Positions 7,651 to 14,000 of a DNA stretch of 34,838 nt are shown here, in pieces; positions within the stretch are counted from its first letter, which is position 1, and every line of letters begins with the position of its first letter. The notes below the pieces were generated by a model, which saw nothing but the letters and a program-made list of their open reading frames with translations, was not told where the DNA came from and ran no database searches. The position numbers and the translations under genes are program-made. Source of the stretch: Alphaproteobacteria bacterium (lineage in GTDB: Bacteria > Pseudomonadota > Alphaproteobacteria > CAAHEQ01 > UBA3637); contig JAFPYW010000011.1 in NCBI GenBank assembly GCA_017394405.1, positions 1 through 34,838 of the forward strand, written 5' to 3'.

Positions 7651-8439
7651 ATGTTCCAACAAATTATGTCTTTTATCAACACACTGGGACGATTTTTAAT
7701 CGGGTTTTTCCGTGCCAGTGGTGATTTGATTTTATTTACGGCCAACACTCTGCTCAAATGTTTTCGTCGCCCGTTTTATTTGCGAGAAATTATCAGAATG
7801 TGTATTGAAATCGGCTTTTATTCGTTACCCGTTGTGGCTTTAACAACAATTTTTTCGGGTATGGTAATCGCCATCCAAACATACGAAGCGGTATCTAAAT
7901 TTTCAGCCGAAGGCGCTGTTTCTATGGTGGTGTTGGTCGCTGTGACGCGTGAGTTGGCCCCCGTAATGGCGGCATTGATGGTGTCTGGTCGAATCGGCGC
8001 TGCTATGGCCGCCGAAATCGGAACAATGCGCGTAACCGAACAAATTGATGCCCTTTCTACATTAAAAACAAATCCCGTTCAATACTTGATCGTCCCACGC
8101 GTGATTGCTGGCGTTTTGATGATGCCGTTGTTAGTATTGCTCGGTGACATTATCGGTATCTGTGGCGGTTATTTGGTCGGCGTAACAAAGATGGATTTTA
8201 ATGCAACAACCTATTTGGTCAATACATGGAATACATTGAAAGCGATGGATATTATTTCTGGTATGACAAAAGCGGCTGTATTCGGTTTCATTATTACGGT
8301 TTTGGGATGTTATCACGGCTTTAAGTCACAAGGCGGTGCCCAAGGTGTGGGTCAGGCCACAACCAACGCCGTTGTGTCGTCCAGTATTTTGATTTTAATC
8401 TTCAACTATATCCTGACAGAAATGTTCTTTAAGATGTAG
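7651..8439 (+). CDS. mlaE: MlaE-family ABC permease (phospholipid transport)
   Basis: The inner-membrane permease of the Mla system, which moves phospholipids between the inner and outer membranes and keeps outer-leaflet asymmetry. The 262-residue protein has the hydrophobic pattern of the family and its best-conserved segment: VTRELAPVMAALMVSGRIG, then AAMAAEIGTMRVTEQIDAL. That carries the E-x-G-T-M-x-V-x-E-Q-I-D-A-L signature. I start it at ATG 7651, which has AAAGGAG 5 bases upstream; the frame extends back to 7600, but that stretch holds the promoter. mlaF follows after 9 bases. The MCE substrate-binding gene mlaD is not adjacent, which is unusual since mlaE, mlaF and mlaD commonly cluster. 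Confidence 0.95.
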   Translation: MFQQIMSFINTLGRFLIGFFRASGDLILFTANTLLKCFRRPFYLREIIRMCIEIGFYSLPVVALTTIFSGMVIAIQTYEAVSKFSAEGAVSMVVLVAVTRELAPVMAALMVSGRIGAAMAAEIGTMRVTEQIDALSTLKTNPVQYLIVPRVIAGVLMMPLLVLLGDIIGICGGYLVGVTKMDFNATTYLVNTWNTLKAMDIISGMTKAAVFGFIITVLGCYHGFKSQGGAQGVGQATTNAVVSSSILILIFNYILTEMFFKM

Positions 8440-8448
8440 GGGGTTTCA

Positions 8449-9183
8449 ATGACACAAAAAAAGATCAAAATTCAATTAAAAAATGTGGCAAAAAGTTTTG
8501 GCTCCAAACATGTTTTGAAAGACGTTTCGTTGGATATTTATGAAGGTGAATCTGTCGTGATTATCGGCGGATCCGGAACCGGTAAATCGGTCACATTAAA
8601 ATGTTTATTGGGATTGGTTGAACCAGATAAAGGCAGCATAAAAATGGATGTTCAAAGTTTGGGTATGTTGTTCCAAGGCGCCGCCCTGTTCGATAGTTTA
8701 TCCGTTTGGGAAAACGTGTCCTTTGTGATGTTGCAAAAACCACGAGCCGACCGAGTGGCCGCCAAAAAATTGGCCATTCAAAAATTGGCTCAAGTGGGAT
8801 TACCCGCGGAAGTCGCGGATGCTTATCCGGCAGACCTTTCCGGCGGTATGAAAAAGCGTGTAGGTTTAGCCAGAGCCATTGCCACAAACCCTGACATTAT
8901 TTTCTTTGATGAGCCAACAACCGGCTTGGATCCGATTATGTCGGATGTGATCAATGATTTGATTGTGGATTGCGTGAAAAAATTGGGTGCTACCGCTTTA
9001 ACCATTACGCATGATATGAATTCCGCACGCAAGATTGCCGACCGGATTGCGATGCTTTACGATGGCAAAATTATTTGGGTTGGCACGGTCGCAGAGTTAG
9101 ATAAAACAACAAATCCTTATGTACGTCAATTTGTTGCTGGATCCGCACAAGGACCGATTAAAATGGAGGTCAAAGCCGAATAA
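8449..9183 (+). CDS. mlaF: MlaF-family ABC transporter ATP-binding protein
   Basis: The cytoplasmic ATPase that powers MlaE. The 244-residue protein has Walker A GGSGTGKS (40-47), Q-loop LGMLFQGAALFDSLSVWENV (71-90), and ABC signature LSGGMKKRVGLARA (129-142). Walker B plus D-loop IIFFDEPTTGLDP is at 150-162, and the switch histidine is in TITHDMNSA. The Q-loop wording is characteristic of the MlaF/Ttg2A group. Its stop overlaps the radA start by one base (TAATG at 9181-9185), indicating translational coupling. In the full complex MlaB and MlaD would be expected, but neither is in the window. Confidence 0.95.
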   Translation: MTQKKIKIQLKNVAKSFGSKHVLKDVSLDIYEGESVVIIGGSGTGKSVTLKCLLGLVEPDKGSIKMDVQSLGMLFQGAALFDSLSVWENVSFVMLQKPRADRVAAKKLAIQKLAQVGLPAEVADAYPADLSGGMKKRVGLARAIATNPDIIFFDEPTTGLDPIMSDVINDLIVDCVKKLGATALTITHDMNSARKIADRIAMLYDGKIIWVGTVAELDKTTNPYVRQFVAGSAQGPIKMEVKAE

Positions 9184-10562
9184 TGGCCAAGAAAACAACA
9201 CATTTTGTTTGCCAAAATTGTGGTGCCGTCTATGCCAGATGGGCGGGCAAATGTGAGGCGTGCGGCGAATGGAATACAATTCAAGAAGAAGCATTGCCCA
9301 CATCCGACAGCCCCACTGCGACTGGCGGACAAAATGGGAAAAAGATTGAATTTGCCGATTTACGTGGCGCCCCTGAAATTGTCTTTCGCTTAAAAACTGG
9401 CATTGGTGAATTGGATCGCGTGTGTGGCGGTGGTTTAGTACCCGGATCGGTGATTTTGGTTGGCGGCGATCCCGGAATTGGTAAATCAACTTTGTTGTTA
9501 CAAGCGGTTGCAAGTTTGACAAAAGGTGTAAATAAAGCAGGATCCCCTACAAAATGCAGTTATATTTCTGGCGAAGAATCGGTAGATCAGGTGCGCTTGC
9601 GCGCCCTACGCTTAGGATTAGCCGATAATCCTGTGGAGTTGGCCAGCGAAACACATATCCGTGATATTGTCGCCACATTAGATACGCCCGACGCCCCCGA
9701 TATTGTCATCATTGATTCTATTCAAACCATGTATGCAGATACTGTGGAGTCTGCGCCAGGGACAGTGGCCCAGGTGCGCGCCTGTGGTCACGAGTTGATT
9801 CGTTTAGCTAAAAAGCGTGGCTTTGTTTTGTTCCTCGTCGGACATGTGACAAAGGAAGGAACTTTGGCCGGACCGCGCGTCCTTGAACACATGGTGGATA
9901 CCGTGCTTTACTTTGAAGGTGATCGCGGTCATCATTTCCGCATTTTGCGTTCTGTTAAAAACCGATTCGGAGCCACAGATGAAATTGGTGTTTTTGAAAT
10001 GACAGACAAAGGACTTTCCGAAGTGGCCAATCCATCCGCGTTATTTTTGGCCGACCGACAAGGTCATATTTCAGGCAGTTGTGTGTTTGCCGGCATTGAG
10101 GGATCACGCCCATTGTTGGTGGAAATTCAAGCCCTTGTGGCACCAATGACAGGCACGAACCCACGGCGAGCCGTTGTCGGTTGGGATACAAACAGATTAA
10201 ATATGTTGTTGGCCGTATTGGAAACACGATGTGGCATTTCATTTGCCAATAAAGATATCTTTTTGAATGTCGCCGGCGGATTAAAATTGACCGAGCCAGC
10301 TGTTGATTTGGCCGCCATTATGGCCATTTTATCCAATGCCTTTGACCATCCATTGCCATCTGATATGGTGTTCTTTGGTGAAATCGGTTTATCTGGAGAA
10401 ATCAGAAATGTGGCCGCCAGTGATTTAAGATTAAAAGAAGCAAAAAAATTGGGATTTACAAAGGCCTTGGTGCCACCTAATAAAAATAGGAAGTCCGATT
10501 TTAAGGCCACAGAAATCGGCAATTTGAAAACCGTATTAGACTTTTTCGAAAGGGGGAAATAA
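9183..10562 (+). CDS. radA: DNA repair protein RadA
   Basis: A RecA-related, Lon-related helicase that promotes branch migration during homologous recombination. The 459-residue protein starts with a four-cysteine zinc finger, C10-x2-C13 and C24-x2-C27. It continues with Walker A GGDPGIGKST (94-103), Walker B VIIDSIQTM (175-183) and the RadA-specific KNRFG (259-263). The C-terminal third is the Lon-protease-like domain and lacks a working Ser-Lys dyad as far as I can judge, as is normal for RadA. The ATG overlaps the mlaF stop, and the cvpA-like gene starts 1 base after its stop, so it is embedded in a long operon. Confidence 0.97.
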   Translation: MAKKTTHFVCQNCGAVYARWAGKCEACGEWNTIQEEALPTSDSPTATGGQNGKKIEFADLRGAPEIVFRLKTGIGELDRVCGGGLVPGSVILVGGDPGIGKSTLLLQAVASLTKGVNKAGSPTKCSYISGEESVDQVRLRALRLGLADNPVELASETHIRDIVATLDTPDAPDIVIIDSIQTMYADTVESAPGTVAQVRACGHELIRLAKKRGFVLFLVGHVTKEGTLAGPRVLEHMVDTVLYFEGDRGHHFRILRSVKNRFGATDEIGVFEMTDKGLSEVANPSALFLADRQGHISGSCVFAGIEGSRPLLVEIQALVAPMTGTNPRRAVVGWDTNRLNMLLAVLETRCGISFANKDIFLNVAGGLKLTEPAVDLAAIMAILSNAFDHPLPSDMVFFGEIGLSGEIRNVAASDLRLKEAKKLGFTKALVPPNKNRKSDFKATEIGNLKTVLDFFERGK

Positions 10563-10563
10563 G

Positions 10564-11226
10564 ATGATCGGTATTATTGATTTAATCGTATTGGCTATTA
10601 TTATTATCTCGGTTTTATTCGCGCTTTATCGCGGATTGGTGCGGGAATTGTTGGGCATTTCATCTTGGTTGTTGGCTGGATTGGCAGCCCTGTATAGTTA
10701 TGACCCATTTATCAAATACATGGATGGTCATTTTGAAAATGTAAAATTAGCCGCCATCATCAGTTCGGTTGTCTTGGCGTTGATTGTTTTAATTGTCATG
10801 ACCATCGTCAATGCCGCCATTACACGCCGTTTGCGCAAAAGTTCACTCAGCGGATTGGATCGCATTTTCGGATTAGTATTTGGTGTGGCCCGCGCATTGT
10901 TGATCGTAGCTTTGATTTATATTTTCTCGGCCGCAATCGTCTTATCACCCAAACAAATTGATTCCATGAAAAAGAACAATCATTGTATTACCTACATCCA
11001 ACTGATTTCTAAATATGTGGAAAGTGTTTTCCCGGAAAATATCAAAAAAGATTTAGATGAATACGAACAAAATAAAAAAGAGCGTCCGTTAAAACATGCC
11101 GAAAGAAAAGCGGCTGAAAAATTGGCTGAGGAAGCCAAAAAAGCCACCACAGATTACACCGAAAAAGATCGGCAATCTTTGGACAATATGGTGGAAAGCA
11201 TTGTAGAAATAGGAGACATTGAATGA
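10564..11226 (+). CDS. CvpA family inner-membrane protein
   Basis: A 220-residue protein with about four membrane segments in the first 120 residues: starting MIGIIDLIVLAIIIISVLFA, then around 30-47, 62-85 and 98-120. A charged, helical, Lys/Glu-rich cytoplasmic tail follows. The segment RGLVRELLGISSW after the first helix is typical of CvpA (colicin V production) proteins, whose molecular role is poorly understood; in enterics cvpA sits before purF. Here it lies between radA and a deaminase gene. Its stop overlaps the next start in ATGA at 11223-11226. Confidence 0.85.
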   Translation: MIGIIDLIVLAIIIISVLFALYRGLVRELLGISSWLLAGLAALYSYDPFIKYMDGHFENVKLAAIISSVVLALIVLIVMTIVNAAITRRLRKSSLSGLDRIFGLVFGVARALLIVALIYIFSAAIVLSPKQIDSMKKNNHCITYIQLISKYVESVFPENIKKDLDEYEQNKKERPLKHAERKAAEKLAEEAKKATTDYTEKDRQSLDNMVESIVEIGDIE

Positions 11227-11639
11227 CAAAAATTAAACCAGAAGACTTGATTAAAAAAGCCGGTGATTTAATTAAAAAGCGGTACAACCCAGACTTTCAT
11301 GAACATCACACGGTTGTCGCGGCGGCTGTCTTGTCTAAATCCGGAAAGGTTTATACATCCGTCAACGCAGGCACATATCAACCATCTATTGCAACTTGTG
11401 CTGAAATTGTTGCTATTGGTATGGGCAACACCGCCGAAAAAGATTTTGAAATTGACACCATTGTCGCTATGCGTGATGTGCCCCCTTACCCAATCAGCCC
11501 GTGTGGCAAATGTCGTGAATATATTTCTGATTATGGTCCAAAAGCCAAAGTCGTGATGCCTGCCGACAATAAAAAGGGGTGGGAATTAGTCAAAATCGCC
11601 GATTTGATTCCCGGTAAATATGTGAAAAAGGAACAATAA
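11223..11639 (+). CDS. cytidine deaminase-like zinc enzyme
   Basis: A 138-residue protein of the cytidine deaminase superfamily. The zinc site is visible: C59-A60-E61 (first ligand plus catalytic glutamate, in TCAEIVAIG) and P93-C94-x2-C97 (PCGKCRE). The all-cysteine ligand set and small size fit tetrameric cytidine deaminases. Blasticidin-S-deaminase-like enzymes have the same layout, so the substrate is uncertain. The likely role is salvage of cytidine or deoxycytidine to uridine forms. It overlaps the cvpA-like gene by 4 bases and rlmH by 1 base, so it is translationally coupled on both sides. Confidence 0.85.
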   Translation: MTKIKPEDLIKKAGDLIKKRYNPDFHEHHTVVAAAVLSKSGKVYTSVNAGTYQPSIATCAEIVAIGMGNTAEKDFEIDTIVAMRDVPPYPISPCGKCREYISDYGPKAKVVMPADNKKGWELVKIADLIPGKYVKKEQ

Positions 11640-12100
11640 TGCATATCATCTTGGCCGCCATTGGAAAATTGAAAAAGAACTCGCCAGAATATGAACTGAT
11701 GAGCGAGTATTTGAAGCGCACCAAATGGTCGGTTGAGGTCAAAGAATATGAAGAAAAAAAGGCCTTGTCTGGTGAAGCATTGAAAAATGCCGAAGCAGAA
11801 TTATTGCTTTCGGGCGTCCCCGAAAAAGCCAAAGTGGTTGTATTGGACGAACATGGTGACACCCTGTCTTCGCGCGAGTTTGCCGGCAAATTACGCGCAT
11901 GGCAAAATGCAGGATCAGATACGGTCGCCTTTTTAATTGGTGGAGCCGATGGACATGGGCAAAAAGTAAAAGACCGCGCCAACCTGACACTTTCCTTTGG
12001 GCGTATGACCTTGCCCCACTTTTTAATGCGGGTCGTGTTGGCCGAACAAATCTATCGCGCCAAAACAATTTTGGACGGCCACCCCTACCATCGGGATTAA
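11639..12100 (+). CDS. rlmH: 23S rRNA (pseudouridine-1915 N3)-methyltransferase RlmH
   Basis: A SPOUT-class, SAM-dependent methyltransferase that modifies pseudouridine 1915 in helix 69 of 23S rRNA on assembled ribosomes. The 153-residue length is normal. The knot region with its SAM loop is FLIGGADGHG (98-107), followed by LSFGRMTLPHFLMRVVLAEQ, and the protein ends in the conserved HPYHRD. The ATG overlaps the deaminase stop by one base. It is the last gene of the mlaE-led operon. No hairpin terminator is obvious before the rpoH promoter 19 bases downstream. Confidence 0.97.
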   Translation: MHIILAAIGKLKKNSPEYELMSEYLKRTKWSVEVKEYEEKKALSGEALKNAEAELLLSGVPEKAKVVVLDEHGDTLSSREFAGKLRAWQNAGSDTVAFLIGGADGHGQKVKDRANLTLSFGRMTLPHFLMRVVLAEQIYRAKTILDGHPYHRD

Positions 12101-12118
12101 AAAAATACGAAAATATTC

Positions 12119-12147
12119 TTGACTTCCCCTATTCCTTTTGGTACAAT
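12119..12147 (+). promoter_or_regulatory. promoter of rpoH
   Basis: TTGACT (12119-12124), 17 bases, TACAAT (12142-12147). It gives a leader of about 80 bases before the rpoH start, long compared with other genes here. Confidence 0.8.
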
Positions 12148-12204
12148 AAAGGGGCTTAGTTCGAAAGACGGGCTTGTTCTTGTCTAAAATAGAGGGAACA
12201 AAAC

Positions 12205-12234
12205 TTTATATTGCTTCATAGGAAAGGATATAAA
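12205..12234 (+). promoter_or_regulatory. candidate RNA thermosensor: AU-only stem enclosing the rpoH ribosome binding site
   Basis: TTTATAT (12205-12211) is the exact complement of ATATAAA (12228-12234), which directly abuts the ATG. The 16-base loop holds the Shine-Dalgarno AGGAAAGG, and inside it CTT (12214-12216) can pair with AAG (12224-12226). The outer stem has only A-U pairs, so it should be marginally stable and melt on warming. Thermal control of rpoH translation is known in E. coli, but with a different structure. The function here is inference. Confidence 0.45.
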
Positions 12235-13110
12235 ATGACGAACACATACGCTTTATCTTTATTGGCATCAAACGCCTCGCTTCCAAGATATTTGGCTGAA
12301 ATCAACAAATTTCCGATGTTAGACGCGGAAAAAGAGTATATGTTGGCAAAACGTTATCAGGAAACAGGCGATATTGAGGCTGCTCACGAATTAACAACAT
12401 CCCATTTACGCTTGGCCGCCAAAGTGGCAATTTCGTTTCGGCACTATGGACTGGCTTTGTCTGATCTAATTTCCGAAGCAAATATCGGCTTGATGCAAGC
12501 CATTAAAAAGTTCGATCCCGATAAGGGCTTCCGCTTGGCAACCTATGCCATTTGGTGGATTAAAGCCGCTGTGTCCGAATTCATCTTAAAATCTTGGTCT
12601 TTGGTCAAAATCGGCACAGTTGCCACACAAAAGCGCTTGTTCTATAACTTGCACAAGATCAAATCTCGGTTGGGATTGTATGGGGAAACATCTTTGAATG
12701 ACGAAACAGCAGAGCAAATTGCCGCAAAGTTGGGCGTCAATAAAAAAGATGTCATTGAAATGGAACAACGTTTGTCTGGCGATTCTTCGTTGAATGCTAC
12801 TTTATCCAACGATTCCACCACAAATTACCAAGATATGCTGACGGATAGTGATGAAACAATTGAAGAAAAATTGGGCGAATCACAAGACATGCTCCTCAAA
12901 AAGAAATTGTTGAAGGAAGCATTGGCCGATTTGTCCGATCGCGAACGCTTGATTGTTCAAAAACGCTTTTTGACCGACAACCCCGAAACATTGGAAGATT
13001 TGGGATTGGAATTCCACATCAGCCGCGAACGGGTACGCCAGATTGAAACAAAGGCCTATCAAAAAATTTCTAAAGCCATTCACGCCGGTGCCGCTAAGTA
13101 CGCCCTATAA
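12235..13110 (+). CDS. rpoH: RNA polymerase heat-shock sigma factor RpoH (sigma-32)
   Basis: Directs RNA polymerase to heat-shock promoters such as those of chaperones and proteases. The 291-residue protein has region 2: LISEANIGLMQAIKKFDPDK (78-97), then FRLATYAIWWIKAAVSEFI with the tryptophan-rich DNA-melting segment. The RpoH box QKRLFYNLHK (132-141) distinguishes it from the primary sigma factor. Region 4.2 reads LEDLGLEFHISRERVRQIE. I start it at ATG 12235 with AAAGGA 6 bases upstream; the frame extends to 12211, but that part lies in the structured leader. It is monocistronic as far as can be seen, with its own promoter. htpG at 2625-4448 is a likely regulon member. Confidence 0.96.
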   Translation: MTNTYALSLLASNASLPRYLAEINKFPMLDAEKEYMLAKRYQETGDIEAAHELTTSHLRLAAKVAISFRHYGLALSDLISEANIGLMQAIKKFDPDKGFRLATYAIWWIKAAVSEFILKSWSLVKIGTVATQKRLFYNLHKIKSRLGLYGETSLNDETAEQIAAKLGVNKKDVIEMEQRLSGDSSLNATLSNDSTTNYQDMLTDSDETIEEKLGESQDMLLKKKLLKEALADLSDRERLIVQKRFLTDNPETLEDLGLEFHISRERVRQIETKAYQKISKAIHAGAAKYAL

Positions 13111-13134
13111 TCTTCTTTCATTTTTCAAAAAATA

Positions 13135-13143
13135 TGCTATAAT
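13135..13143 (+). promoter_or_regulatory. extended -10 promoter of map, predicting a leaderless mRNA
   Basis: TGC then TATAAT (13138-13143) forms a perfect extended -10. The best -35 at a 17-base spacing is only CTTTCA (13115-13120). The ATG of map begins 6 bases after the -10, where transcription itself should start, and there is no Shine-Dalgarno in GTTGGC. Confidence 0.7.
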
Positions 13144-13149
13144 GTTGGC

Positions 13150-13938
13150 ATGAGTGAAATTATTATACACACAAAGGAAGATTTTGTTGGCTTGCGCGCC
13201 GCGGGGCGTTTAGCCGCAGAAACATTGGATTACATTACACCTTTTGTAAAGGTGGGTGTTGATACCGAATATCTGGATAACCTGATGAACGAGTTTATTA
13301 AAAGCAAAGGTGGTGTGTCCGCTTGCTTAGGCTATCATGGATATCCAAAGGCCACCTGTATTTCACCCAATCATGTCATTTGTCACGGCATCCCCAGCCC
13401 GAACAAACATCTGCAAAACGGCGATATTATCAACATAGATGTGACCGTGATTTTGAATGGCTATTATGGCGATACCTCGCGCATGTATTTTGTGGGTCAT
13501 CCTTCCGTCAAAGCCAAGCGCTTGGTTATGAACGCCTATGACACGATGATGGCTGGAATAAATGCTGTGAAGCCGGGCGCTACGACGGGCGATTTGGGCT
13601 ATGCGATGGAAAAAACAGCCGAAAAAGAAGGTTTTTCCGTTGTACGTGATTATTGCGGTCACGGCTGTGGCAAAGTCTTTCACGGCGCACCAAACATTTT
13701 GAATTTTGGCCGTAAAGGCAGCGGCGTCAAGATTGTGCCGGGCATGGTCTTTACGGTAGAACCGATGGTCAATGTCGGTACCTTTGAAACAGTTGTTTTG
13801 GGCGATGATTGGACGGTTGTGACAAAAGACAAGCAACTTTCCGCGCAATTTGAACACATGTTGGGCGTGACGGAAGACGGCTTTGAAATCTTCACGCTTT
13901 CGCCAAAAGGATGGAACTTTCCGCCCTATAATGAATAA
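13150..13938 (+). CDS. map: methionine aminopeptidase, type I
   Basis: Removes the initiator methionine from nascent proteins in the cytoplasm. The 262-residue protein has all five metal ligands: D97 (INIDVT), D108 (YYGDTS), H171 (CGHGCG), E204 (TVEPM) and E235 (QFEHM), plus the substrate histidine H79 (VICHGIP). It is a compact type Ia enzyme without an N-terminal zinc extension. The ATG at 13150 is the only sensible start because the extended -10 lies immediately upstream. The gene is therefore predicted to be translated from a leaderless message. No terminator is seen after it; a new promoter begins 11 bases past its stop. Confidence 0.97.
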   Translation: MSEIIIHTKEDFVGLRAAGRLAAETLDYITPFVKVGVDTEYLDNLMNEFIKSKGGVSACLGYHGYPKATCISPNHVICHGIPSPNKHLQNGDIINIDVTVILNGYYGDTSRMYFVGHPSVKAKRLVMNAYDTMMAGINAVKPGATTGDLGYAMEKTAEKEGFSVVRDYCGHGCGKVFHGAPNILNFGRKGSGVKIVPGMVFTVEPMVNVGTFETVVLGDDWTVVTKDKQLSAQFEHMLGVTEDGFEIFTLSPKGWNFPPYNE

Positions 13939-13948
13939 GTTATTATTC

Positions 13949-13977
13949 TTGACATCTTCTGCACTTTATTATATTTT
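13949..13977 (+). promoter_or_regulatory. promoter of the first pilin-like cysteine-rich gene
   Basis: TTGACA (13949-13954), 17 bases, TATTTT (13972-13977), 23 bases before the start codon. Consensus -35, weaker -10. Confidence 0.7.
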
Positions 13978-14000
13978 GCAAACAAAGGGGGAGATCAAGA

